Shown in pieces: positions 1 to 7,992 of a DNA stretch of 64,000 nt. Both the position numbers and the translations under genes were made by a program. The DNA comes from Actinophytocola xanthii (GTDB taxonomy: Bacteria; Actinomycetota; Actinomycetes; Mycobacteriales; Pseudonocardiaceae), in contig NZ_MSIE01000039.1 of the NCBI RefSeq assembly GCF_001921205.1, forward strand, positions 1-64,000, given 5' to 3'. The notes below the pieces were generated by a model. It worked only from the letters and a program-made list of their open reading frames with translations, was not told where the DNA came from and did no database searches. Every line of letters begins with the position of its first letter. Position 1 is the stretch's first letter.

Positions 1-624
1 CTCCAGCGTCCGGTACCGGGAGCCGCCGAGGATCAGCACCACCCCGAAGCTGGTCGCGCAGAACAGGAACACGACGGCGGCGGCCGAGGTCAGCGCGGGG
101 GTGAGGGCGGGCAGCGTCACCGAGGTGAACGCTCGCAGCGGGGACGCGCCGAGCGAGCGGGCCGCGTCCTGCGCCCTCCGGTCCAGGTGCGACCAGAGCC
201 CGGCCACCGTCCGGGCCACGACCGCGACGTTGAAGAAGCTGTTGGCCAGCACGATCGCCAGCACCCCGCCGTCGGGGAGCAGGGTGCGGAACGCGAGCCC
301 CACGACCACCGTCGGCAGCACGAACGGGACCAGGACCAGCACCCGGACCAGCCCCAGGCCCGGTAGCGAGGTCCGCGCCAGCAGGTAGGCCACCGGCAGT
401 CCGGCGACCACGGCGAGCGCGGTGGACGCCGCGGCCTGGCCCACGGTGAACGCGACCAGCTCCCAGGTGCGGGCCTGGCCGAGCACCGCGAGCACCCCGC
501 CCTCGGCGAGACCGAGTCGCAGGATCGCGACCACTGGCCAGACGAAGAACACCGCCAGGAAGGCCAGCGGGACCAGCGCGACCCCGACCAGCCCGGCGCT
601 CAGCCCTGGACGAGCGCGCGCCAC
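1..624 (-). CDS. Thiamine-type ABC transporter permease (3' end cut by window edge)
   Basis: This is an inner-membrane permease of a thiamine/iron-type ABC importer (ThiP-like). Only the first 208 codons are in the window; the C-terminal part lies beyond position 1. The visible part has about five hydrophobic segments, beginning around residue 10 after a short basic MARARPG-like N-terminus. It also carries the permease loop with a D-A-A-R-S-L-G-A-S-P pattern (EAA-like) that docks the ATPase. I chose the GTG start at 624, which lies inside the end of the upstream binding-protein gene and overlaps it by 25 bases, so the two are translationally coupled. Substrate is inferred from that neighbour and from the TPP riboswitch ahead of it. 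The ATPase gene is expected further left. Confidence 0.8.
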   Translation of the reverse strand, partial: MARARPGLSAGLVGVALVPLAFLAVFFVWPVVAILRLGLAEGGVLAVLGQARTWELVAFTVGQAAASTALAVVAGLPVAYLLARTSLPGLGLVRVLVLVPFVLPTVVVGLAFRTLLPDGGVLAIVLANSFFNVAVVARTVAGLWSHLDRRAQDAARSLGASPLRAFTSVTLPALTPALTSAAAVVFLFCATSFGVVLILGGSRYRTLE

Positions 625-1640
625 TCGTCGATCCAGCGCTCCCGGTTCCGGCTGATCTCGGCGGGATCCAGCTCCGCCGGGGCGTCGGGCAGCGGTGCCG
701 CCTTCTCCCAGGCCTCGGGCAGGTCCACGCCCTCACGGGCCGGATAGACGTACATCTGCTCGGGCACCTGGGCCTGGAACTCGGCGGAGAGCAGGAAGTC
801 CAGCACCTTCCGCGCGTCCTGCTCCTCGGCCGCGCCCTGGAGCACCCCGGCGTACTCGACCTGCCGGAAGCAGGTCCCGAGCACGGCCTTGGTGCGGGGC
901 GTGCCGTCCTCGGCCAGCTCGGCGGACGGTGAGGAGGCGTAGGAGACCACGATCGGCCGGGGGCCCTTGCCCGACGAGCCGGAGAACTCCTGGGTGTAGG
1001 CCTCCTCCCAGCCGCTCACGACCTGGACACCGCGCCCCTTGAGCGCCATCCAGTACTCCCGCCAGCCGTCGCCCAGCTCGGCGATCGTGCCCAGCAGGAA
1101 CGCGAGCCCGGGAGAGGAGGTGGCCGGGTCCTCCACGACCAGCATGTCCTGGTACTCGGCCTTGGTCAGGTCGGCGTAGGTGGTGGGCTCCGGCACCCCC
1201 TTCGCCGTCAACGCGGCGGGGTCGATGTTGACGCACACGTCGCCCACGTCGACGGCGGTCAGCCGGTTGGTGTCGTCGATCGCGTAGCGCTGCGGCCCCT
1301 GGTCGGCCTCCGGGCTCTCGTAGGGCGAGAACACGTCCTCGTCCAGCGCCCGGGAGGCGAACGTGGTGTCGACGCCGAAGGCGAGGTCGCCGACCGGGTT
1401 GTCCTTGGTGAGCACCAGCTGGTTGGTGAGCGCGCCCGCGTCGCCCAGCTTGCGGACGTCGATCCTGATGCCGGAGCGCTCGCGGAAGGCGTCGAGGACC
1501 TCCTCGCTCATGGCGAACGAGTCGTGGGTGACCAACACCACCCGGCGCTCCCCGTCCTCCGGCTCCTCGCCGGAGGACAGCGTGCACCCGGCCAGCGACA
1601 CCACCAGGACGGTCGCGGCGAAAACCCTGCGAAGTAACAC
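600..1640 (-). CDS. thiB: Thiamine ABC transporter substrate-binding lipoprotein
   Basis: Extracytoplasmic solute-binding protein that delivers thiamine (or thiamine phosphates) to the permease encoded directly downstream. The 346-residue product starts at a GTG at 1640, seven to eight bases after a strong GGAGGAGGAG ribosome site. Starts further upstream would lie inside the riboswitch. An N-terminal signal peptide ends in a lipobox (S-L-A-G-C, cysteine near residue 19), so the mature protein is a lipoprotein. The body reads as a type 2 periplasmic binding fold of the TbpA family: early LVTHDSF, and EDPATSSPGLAFL in the middle. A TPP riboswitch in the leader makes thiamine uptake the best call. 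Family is clear; the ligand is inferred from the leader. Confidence 0.88.
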   Translation of the reverse strand: MLLRRVFAATVLVVSLAGCTLSSGEEPEDGERRVVLVTHDSFAMSEEVLDAFRERSGIRIDVRKLGDAGALTNQLVLTKDNPVGDLAFGVDTTFASRALDEDVFSPYESPEADQGPQRYAIDDTNRLTAVDVGDVCVNIDPAALTAKGVPEPTTYADLTKAEYQDMLVVEDPATSSPGLAFLLGTIAELGDGWREYWMALKGRGVQVVSGWEEAYTQEFSGSSGKGPRPIVVSYASSPSAELAEDGTPRTKAVLGTCFRQVEYAGVLQGAAEEQDARKVLDFLLSAEFQAQVPEQMYVYPAREGVDLPEAWEKAAPLPDAPAELDPAEISRNRERWIDEWRALVQG

Positions 1641-1646
1641 GTCTCC

Positions 1647-1736
1647 TCCTCCCTGCGCCGGCATGACCCGGATCAGGTTCGACGGTCGAGGGCTGCGAGC
1701 CCTCCTCTCAGCCCGGCGCACACCGGACTCCCGTGG
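1647..1736 (-). promoter_or_regulatory. TPP (THI-box) riboswitch
   Basis: The leader of the thiamine importer holds the conserved TPP aptamer strings on the minus strand: GGGCTGAGAGG (P2/J2-4 side), then CCTGATCCGGGTCATGCC, and the closing GCGCAGGGAGGA. A GC-rich arm of variable length separates the two halves. The closing strand runs directly into the GGAGGAGGAG ribosome site of the binding-protein gene. Ligand binding would therefore be expected to mask translation initiation, as in other actinobacterial TPP switches. The aptamer core is read directly; the translational mechanism is inferred from the overlap. Confidence 0.93.
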
Positions 1737-1789
1737 TGATCGCCCAGCCTACCGGTGCGGCCCGCACGGGCAGGGGCCACCATGAGCAC

Positions 1790-2107
1790 ATGCCAGAACT
1801 GCTCAGTGACGAAGAAAAGGGAAAGGCCCTCGGCCGGCTCCAGGATTGGCGCCTGGTCGAGGGGTCGTTCGAGCGGACCCTCGAGCTCGCGGACTTCCCC
1901 CAGGCCATCCAGGTGGTGAACCGGGTGGCGGAGATCGCCGAGAGCCTCGACCACCACCCGGACATCGACATCCGCTGGCGGACGCTCACGTTCCGCTGCA
2001 TCACCCACTCGGTCAACGGCCTCACCGAGAACGACGTGACGCTGGCCGAGCGGATCGACGGGGTCCTCGCCGACGCGGCCGCCGGGCAGGCGGCGAGCGC
2101 GGGGTGA
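1790..2107 (+). CDS. Pterin-4a-carbinolamine dehydratase
   Basis: A 105-residue protein of the PCD/DCoH family, which dehydrates 4a-hydroxy-tetrahydropterin to the quinonoid dihydropterin so that pterin cofactors of aromatic hydroxylases can be recycled. The signature H-H-P-D-I (within ESLDHHPDIDIRW) and the downstream T-H-S-V-N-G-L-T segment are intact, and the length matches the family. I chose the ATG at 1790 because family members begin near the LSDEE motif that follows; an ATG eight bases upstream is out of frame. No aromatic hydroxylase gene is adjacent, so its partner enzyme is unknown; a moonlighting role is possible. Confidence 0.88.
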   Translation: MPELLSDEEKGKALGRLQDWRLVEGSFERTLELADFPQAIQVVNRVAEIAESLDHHPDIDIRWRTLTFRCITHSVNGLTENDVTLAERIDGVLADAAAGQAASAG

Positions 2108-2140
2108 GCACCGCCCGCCGGCCCCCACCGAAACTCCTGG

Positions 2141-3838
2141 TCAGGGCCGGCGGGACCGCCAACGCGCCCGCCGGCCAGGGGAGGCCGCGGGGTTGTTCGG
2201 GTCGTCGGTCAGCACCACCGTGGTCAGCGGCTTCAGCCGGGGCGCGAACCGGCCGCCCTCGGCCTGCTCGACGACCATCTCCGCATGCCGCCCCTTGATC
2301 CGCAGCGAGGCGATCGCGTTGCCGAAGAACGGGCCGGAGACCTTGCTCCACTCGACCGGCATCGGGTCGATGTGTGGCGAGCGGAACATCAGCCAGCGGA
2401 AGACCGCTGCCAGCGGGCGCCACCAGGCCAGCACGAACAGCGGCCGCATCAGCCGCTCGACCTGGTTGTGCACCGGCGAGCAGGTCAGCTGGAACACCGC
2501 GGCCTTGACCTCCTCGGGGAACGACGCCCTGGCCGCGTACACGTGGTGCACGTCACCGGAGAGCACGCTCACACTGGCCACGTCGCTCTTGGCGATGCGC
2601 AGGATCAGCCTGGTGAGCCGATCGGACGAGGCGCGGAAGGACGGCCAGTGCTCGAGGTCGCTGACCTGCCGGAACTTCTCGGCCAACCGGCCCCGCCAGC
2701 CCGGGCGCCGGCAGGCGACCTCGTTCATCGACTGGATGTGGCTGATCGCGTGCGGCATCAGCCACGGCAACGACGAGCCGATCAGCAGGTGGTCGTACGT
2801 GCCGTCGGCGTGCTGCTCGATCCACTCGAACTCGCCGTCGCCGACCATCGACCGCACGCCGCCGGACAGGATCCGGCCGGACCGGGTGTCGATCACCAGC
2901 ATCCGCACGTTGCCGAAGTCGCGCCGGTAGCTCCACCGGGTGCCCTTGCGCCCGTTGACCTCCTGCCGGGCCCGGTCGGCGAACTCGCGCAGCAGGTCGG
3001 CCGCGTCACCGTCGCGCCCCTGGGCCACCACCTTCTCGTAGATCTCGTCGTCGCCAAGGTCGTCCGGGGCGAGGTTGCCGATGTGCTGGTAGATCCAGTA
3101 GCTGGCCAGGGCGCCCCGCTCGCGGTCGTGCCACCAGGACGTCCGCTCTATCTCGTCCCGCCAGGCCTGCGAGGTGTTCCAGTCGTCCCGCACGTCGTGG
3201 TCGTCGAAGATCATCGACGTGGGCACGGTCGACATCAGCCATCGCGCCAGCGGCGAGGCCCAGGACTCGTGGTAGAGCCGGGTGTACTCCTCGAAGTCGG
3301 CGACCTCGCCGTAGGGCGGCTTGCTGATGTCGCGGCGCTTGCTGATCCACTCCTTGGTCGCCTTGGTGGTGTCGTCCGCGTAGACCTGGTCGCCGACCAG
3401 CAGCAGCGAGTCCGGCCAGTCCCGCTCGTCCTGCTCGTGCATGCGGGTGGCGTAGGCGGCGAGGGCGTCGGTGCCCATCGTCCGCATCTCCTTCGGGTCG
3501 TCGCTGTCCGGCATCCGGCAGGAGCCGAACAGCAACAGGAACTCCGGGTCGCCGCCTTCGGGGAAGGTGCGGATGCGGCTGGGCGGGTAGCTGCTGTCCG
3601 CCAGCGGCCAGACCTGCTCGTCGTCGAGCAGCACCTGGTACGGGGTGCTCGTCGCCGGCGTGAGGCCGGCTATCACGACCAACGCGTAGTGGTGCCCGGC
3701 GACGGTGAAGGTGTGAGCGGAGGGCGCCGGCTCCGGGCCGCTGACCGTGACGGTGCACGGCTGGTCGGTCTCCACCCAGATGGTGGCCGAGGTCGTGTCC
3801 GTATGTCTGAGCAGCGGACCGAGTAACAGCTTGGGCAT
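2141..3838 (-). CDS. PhoD-like alkaline phosphatase family protein
   Basis: A 565-residue metal-dependent phosphoesterase of the PhoD superfamily, which hydrolyses phosphomonoesters or diesters. An N-terminal fibronectin-like domain (residues about 1-100) precedes the catalytic domain. Metal-ligand motifs are visible: LLFGSCRMPDSDDP, LLVGDQVYADD, FDDHDVRDDWN and, near the C-terminus, LSGDVHHVY. The ATG at 3838 follows a CCGAGGAGA ribosome site, so the longer in-frame reading is not used. Unlike secreted PhoD enzymes I see no convincing Sec or Tat signal, which suggests a cytoplasmic enzyme of the PhoD-like subgroup. It lies tail to tail with the pterin dehydratase gene. Physiological substrate is unknown. 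Confidence 0.85.
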   Translation of the reverse strand: MPKLLLGPLLRHTDTTSATIWVETDQPCTVTVSGPEPAPSAHTFTVAGHHYALVVIAGLTPATSTPYQVLLDDEQVWPLADSSYPPSRIRTFPEGGDPEFLLLFGSCRMPDSDDPKEMRTMGTDALAAYATRMHEQDERDWPDSLLLVGDQVYADDTTKATKEWISKRRDISKPPYGEVADFEEYTRLYHESWASPLARWLMSTVPTSMIFDDHDVRDDWNTSQAWRDEIERTSWWHDRERGALASYWIYQHIGNLAPDDLGDDEIYEKVVAQGRDGDAADLLREFADRARQEVNGRKGTRWSYRRDFGNVRMLVIDTRSGRILSGGVRSMVGDGEFEWIEQHADGTYDHLLIGSSLPWLMPHAISHIQSMNEVACRRPGWRGRLAEKFRQVSDLEHWPSFRASSDRLTRLILRIAKSDVASVSVLSGDVHHVYAARASFPEEVKAAVFQLTCSPVHNQVERLMRPLFVLAWWRPLAAVFRWLMFRSPHIDPMPVEWSKVSGPFFGNAIASLRIKGRHAEMVVEQAEGGRFAPRLKPLTTVVLTDDPNNPAASPGRRARWRSRRP

Positions 3839-3940
3839 GGTTCTCCTCGGGTTCTCCGGCTCGTGCCACATCAAACACCGCCCTGGGTGAGTACGGCGTA
3901 GACCGTCGCACGGGTTCAGCCCTGTCGCGGACGCGGCTGG

Positions 3941-4369
3941 TCAGGTCTCCAGGTACCGGTGGAGGATCGTCGAGAGCAGCGCGGCGCAGTCGTCGTGGCG
4001 CTCGTACTCCCGTCGGGAGACCTTGTCCGCGGTCAGCCAGACCCCGCCGACCAGGCCGAACAGGTCACCGTTGGCCTCTCCCAACCAGGTCGCCGCGGTC
4101 TCGCCGAGGCGCTCGTTGGACTCGACGAGCCCGGCGACGAACAGTCCGCCCGGGGTGCGCCCGTCCTGTGTGGCGTAGAGCACGCAGCCGTTGAAGTCCA
4201 GGCCGTCCGTGCGGGCCAGCAGGTCGCGGTGGGCGTCGGCGAGAGGGGTGCCGGTGCGGGCCAGCCACCAGGCGTCGAGGCGGTCGAGCGCGCTCGGCTC
4301 GGCCGGTTTGTTGAGCTCCCAGCCCTGCGCCGCGACCTCGTCCAGCAGCCGGTCGAGTGGTTCGGTCAC
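3941..4369 (-). CDS. YrhA/SMI1-KNR4 (SUKH)-like protein
   Basis: A 142-residue acidic protein resembling YrhA-type members of the SMI1/KNR4 (SUKH) superfamily. Visible hallmarks are an early W (DEVAAQGWELN), the stretch TPLADAHRDLLARTDGLDFNG, and VLYAT followed by a short loop. SUKH proteins often act as immunity proteins against contact-dependent toxins, but no toxin gene is next to this one, so that role is only a possibility. The GTG start at 4369 follows an AAGGAG site. It is divergent from the NIPSNAP gene with a 110-base gap. Confidence 0.6.
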   Translation of the reverse strand: MTEPLDRLLDEVAAQGWELNKPAEPSALDRLDAWWLARTGTPLADAHRDLLARTDGLDFNGCVLYATQDGRTPGGLFVAGLVESNERLGETAATWLGEANGDLFGLVGGVWLTADKVSRREYERHDDCAALLSTILHRYLET

Positions 4370-4479
4370 GCGGAGCTCCTTCTGCCTGCGGCACATGTGA
4401 TCCGATCGACTCGCGATCGGTGCGCCCCAATAGGGTGTCGCTCACCCGAGTCTTCCACCGCGTAAGGAGCGGCGCCGCG

Positions 4480-5205
4480 ATGACCGAGGTTCTCGAGCTC
4501 CGGCAGTACACCCTGCACCCGGGTCAGCGCGACGTGCTGATCGAGCTGTTCGACCGGGAGTTCGTCGAGTCCCAGGAGGCGCTGGGCATGCGGCTGTACG
4601 GCCAGTTCCGCGACCTCGACGACCCCGACCGGTTCGTCTGGTTCCGTGGTTTCCCGGACATGGAGACGCGCGCCACCGCCCTCGCCGCGTTCTACGGCGG
4701 GCCGGTCTGGGCCGAGCACAAAGAGGTGGCGAACGCCACGATGGTGACGTTCGACGACGTCCTGCTGCTCCGCCCGGCCGCTCCGGACTGCGGATTCGAT
4801 CTGGCGGGCCGTACTCGGGCACCGGCCGGTGCCGACGTCGAGGACGCGGAGGTGTCGCTCGTCACCGTGACCCTGTACCACCTGCCACCCGACGGAGACG
4901 ACTTCGCCGAGTTCTTCCTCACCGAGGTCCGCCCGCTGCTGGTGGAGACCGGCGCACCGCCGCTGGCCTGCCTGCGCACCGAGACAGCCGAGAACAACTA
5001 CCCTGCGCTACCGGTTCGCGCCGACGCAAACGTTTTCGCCTGGGTGGCGGCCTATCCGGACCAGGAGGCCCACCTGGAGCACGTGCGCACGCTGGGCCGC
5101 TCCGCCCGGTGGACCCACGAGCTGTTGCCGCTGCTCACCAAGTATCTGGCGCGTCCGCCCGAGCAACTCCACCTGGCGCCGACGGACCGTTCGTTACTTC
5201 GCTGA
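4480..5205 (+). CDS. NIPSNAP family protein
   Basis: A 241-residue protein with two ferredoxin-like alpha/beta-barrel repeats of the NIPSNAP type. The first begins EVLELRQYTLHPGQRDVLIE and contains W-F-R-G-F-P-D-M. The second begins near VSLVTVTLYHLPPD. Such proteins form dimers related to Dabb-fold oxygenases, and their bacterial function is not settled. The ATG at 4480 is preceded by AAGGAG at suitable distance. No metabolic partner is adjacent, so I assign the family but not the reaction. Confidence 0.82.
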   Translation: MTEVLELRQYTLHPGQRDVLIELFDREFVESQEALGMRLYGQFRDLDDPDRFVWFRGFPDMETRATALAAFYGGPVWAEHKEVANATMVTFDDVLLLRPAAPDCGFDLAGRTRAPAGADVEDAEVSLVTVTLYHLPPDGDDFAEFFLTEVRPLLVETGAPPLACLRTETAENNYPALPVRADANVFAWVAAYPDQEAHLEHVRTLGRSARWTHELLPLLTKYLARPPEQLHLAPTDRSLLR

Positions 5206-5265
5206 CACTGCGTAACACGTGCGGCCATTCGGGCGACCCCCATCCGAGTGCATGGGAGGTGGCCC

Positions 5266-5496
5266 GTGGAGCCGCAAATGATTTGGGATGTTCCTGTTGT
5301 GGATGGACTGAACCGCCAGCGCAGCCTGGTGGTGACGGTGTCCGACGGCCGGGTGGCTGTGCTCCCGCCTCCGGGCGAGGGCTTCTACCTGCCGTCGCAG
5401 TCGATCTGGCAATTGCACGAGGCCATTCGTGCCGCCGCGCTGGTGGCGGCGGGGATGGACAGGGCGGCGGCGCAGCCGACCCGCATCGCTCGTTGA
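5266..5496 (+). CDS. Small conserved-type hypothetical protein
   Basis: A 76-residue protein that I do not recognise by function. It begins at a GTG (5266) placed six bases after a GGGAGG ribosome site and ends in QPTRIAR. The sequence has a short beta-rich start (MIWDVPVVDG), a PPPGEGFYLP turn and a predicted amphipathic helix rich in alanine, with no membrane segment or signal. A hairpin terminator follows, and the preceding NIPSNAP gene is 60 bases upstream, so it may be a short transcription unit of its own. Codon use matches its neighbours, supporting a real gene. Confidence 0.6.
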   Translation: MEPQMIWDVPVVDGLNRQRSLVVTVSDGRVAVLPPPGEGFYLPSQSIWQLHEAIRAAALVAAGMDRAAAQPTRIAR

Positions 5497-5593
5497 ACTC
5501 GCGCCGGCATGTACCGACGTGTTAACGCAGCGTATTCACATTCTCGTACAACCACCCATATGGGGGATCCTCAGGTAGACGTTCTCATGTAGA

Positions 5594-5626
5594 CAGTCCG
5601 GGTGGGTGACATGCCCGCCCGGACCG
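5594..5626 (+). terminator. Hairpin terminator after the 76-aa gene
   Basis: An 11-bp stem (GTCCGGGTGGG with CCCGCCCGGAC, one G-U pair) closes a seven-base TGACATG loop. There is no T-tract, as is common in GC-rich actinobacteria. It separates the small gene from the Roadblock operon downstream. Confidence 0.6.
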
Positions 5627-5739
5627 TCACGTGAACGTGTAATCACGGCCTGAACAACGCGCTGCTCGACATTTCGAGTTTTCGCGCGGCGTCGCCGTGC
5701 GCCCGCGGATCCCGGCAGGGAGAGAAGAAGGGTTTGACA

Positions 5740-6105
5740 GTGAACATCGACGACGCGTTGCACGAGGCGATGACGATCGAGGGTGCCGTTGGCGTGGCGC
5801 TTGTCGACTACGAGAGCGGGATGACCCTCGGGACCCGCGGCGGCGGCGCCCTGATGGACCTCGAGACCGCGGGTGCCGGCAACACCGAGGTCGTCCGGGC
5901 GAAGATGCGGACGATCCACGCGCTGCAGCTCAACGACCAGATCGAGGACATCCTCATCACGCTCGGCCGGCAGTACCACATCATCCGGCCCCTGATGGAG
6001 GCCAAGGGCGAGCTGTTCCTCTACTACGTCCTCGACCGCTCCAGGGCCAACCTCGCCCTGGCTCGGCGGCACCTGCGCCGCGTCGAGCAGCTCGTCGACG
6101 CATGA
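5740..6105 (+). CDS. Roadblock/LC7-domain protein (first of a pair)
   Basis: A roughly 121-residue single-domain protein of the Roadblock/LC7 fold, the family that regulates small Ras-like GTPases (as in MglB and Streptomyces conservons). It reads EAMTIEGAVGVALVDYESGMTLG, a GNTEVVRAKM helix and LFLYYVLDRSRANLALARRHL, all typical of this family. I prefer the GTG at 5740 because relatives begin M-N-I-x-x-A-L; a TTG six bases upstream is also possible, both behind a purine-rich GAGAAGAAGG site. It is coupled to a second Roadblock gene by an ATGA overlap. No GTPase, histidine kinase or DUF742 gene is nearby. Confidence 0.75.
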   Translation: MNIDDALHEAMTIEGAVGVALVDYESGMTLGTRGGGALMDLETAGAGNTEVVRAKMRTIHALQLNDQIEDILITLGRQYHIIRPLMEAKGELFLYYVLDRSRANLALARRHLRRVEQLVDA

Positions 6106-6563
6106 GCGTGCGAGCGGTCCACGTGCAGCTCCAGGACCCGGCCGCCGTCGCCGAACTGCTGCAGCGGATGCGGGCCACCGTCCGCGACATCGCCGGCGCC
6201 GTCGTGGCCAGCCACGACGGGCTGGTGGTCGCGTCCGACATCGACCCCGTGGTCGAGGTCGCGGCGAACGAGACGGTGGGCCGGCGGAGCCGGTCCGCCC
6301 CCGAGGACACGGCCCACAAGACCTCGGCGATGGCGGCGGTGGCGGCGGGACTGGGTGCCCAGTTCACCCAGGCCGCCGGCAGCGGCACCATGCAGGCCGT
6401 GACGTTCGAGGGCAACCGCGGCTGCACCGGGGTCTTCCCGCTGACCAGCGCGTTGCTACTGGTCCTGATCGGCGCACCCCAGGTGACGATGGGTCGGTTC
6501 GTGGTCGCCTCGAAGCAGGCGCTGGCCGCGATGCTCGGCCCCCAGCCGGACACGCAGCGCTGA
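6102..6563 (+). CDS. Roadblock/LC7-domain protein (second of a pair)
   Basis: A 153-residue Roadblock-like protein whose ATG overlaps the stop of the first Roadblock gene (ATGA), so the two are very likely made together. It contains VRDIAGAVVASHDGLVVASD, matching the first strands of the fold, a helix (HKTSAMAAVAAGLGAQF) and a final strand and helix (MGRFVVASKQALAAML). Its first half is longer than that of its partner, with a short insertion around VGRRSRSAPED. The two proteins probably form a heterodimer. The GTPase they would act on is not in the window. Confidence 0.72.
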   Translation: MSVRAVHVQLQDPAAVAELLQRMRATVRDIAGAVVASHDGLVVASDIDPVVEVAANETVGRRSRSAPEDTAHKTSAMAAVAAGLGAQFTQAAGSGTMQAVTFEGNRGCTGVFPLTSALLLVLIGAPQVTMGRFVVASKQALAAMLGPQPDTQR

Positions 6564-6564
6564 A

Positions 6565-6613
6565 GCCGAGGGCGGGGCGGGCGTCGGAGCGAACCGGCGT
6601 CGCCCCGCTCGGC
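6565..6613 (+). terminator. Hairpin between the Roadblock pair and ychF
   Basis: GCCGAGGGCGGGGCG pairs with CGCCCCGCTCGGC, leaving a two-base bulge, and starts just after the Roadblock stop codon. The neighbouring genes converge here, so it can serve both strands. Confidence 0.5.
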
Positions 6614-6657
6614 CGCGTCCGCCCCGGCGCGCCAGCCGTCCAGCGCGGCCGGCGCTG

Positions 6658-7740
<1,083 letters not shown>

Positions 7741-7748
7741 GTGCGGTA

Positions 7749-7754
7749 ATTCTA
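7749..7754 (-). promoter_or_regulatory. Leaderless -10 box of ychF
   Basis: TAGAAT on the minus strand ends eight bases before the GTG start, and no ribosome site lies between, so transcription should begin at or next to the start codon. Confidence 0.5.
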
Positions 7755-7992
7755 CGGTCAGCGTCGCGCCGGCTTTCGTGCGCCAACGGTTACCCCTGGC
7801 CGCGTAGCGAACGCGCTACTGCGAGCGACACTGTCTACGCCGGGGCTTCGGCGCTGTACCTGCGAGAAGGATTTAGCCCGTTTGGACGCTAGTCAGTTCC
7901 GGCATCGCTCAACAACACTCCGTGAGCGCTTGTGGACCGGTATACCCCCCGAGCGGTCCCTCCCCGGCCCGCTCGAGAACGAAGGACGTGGG

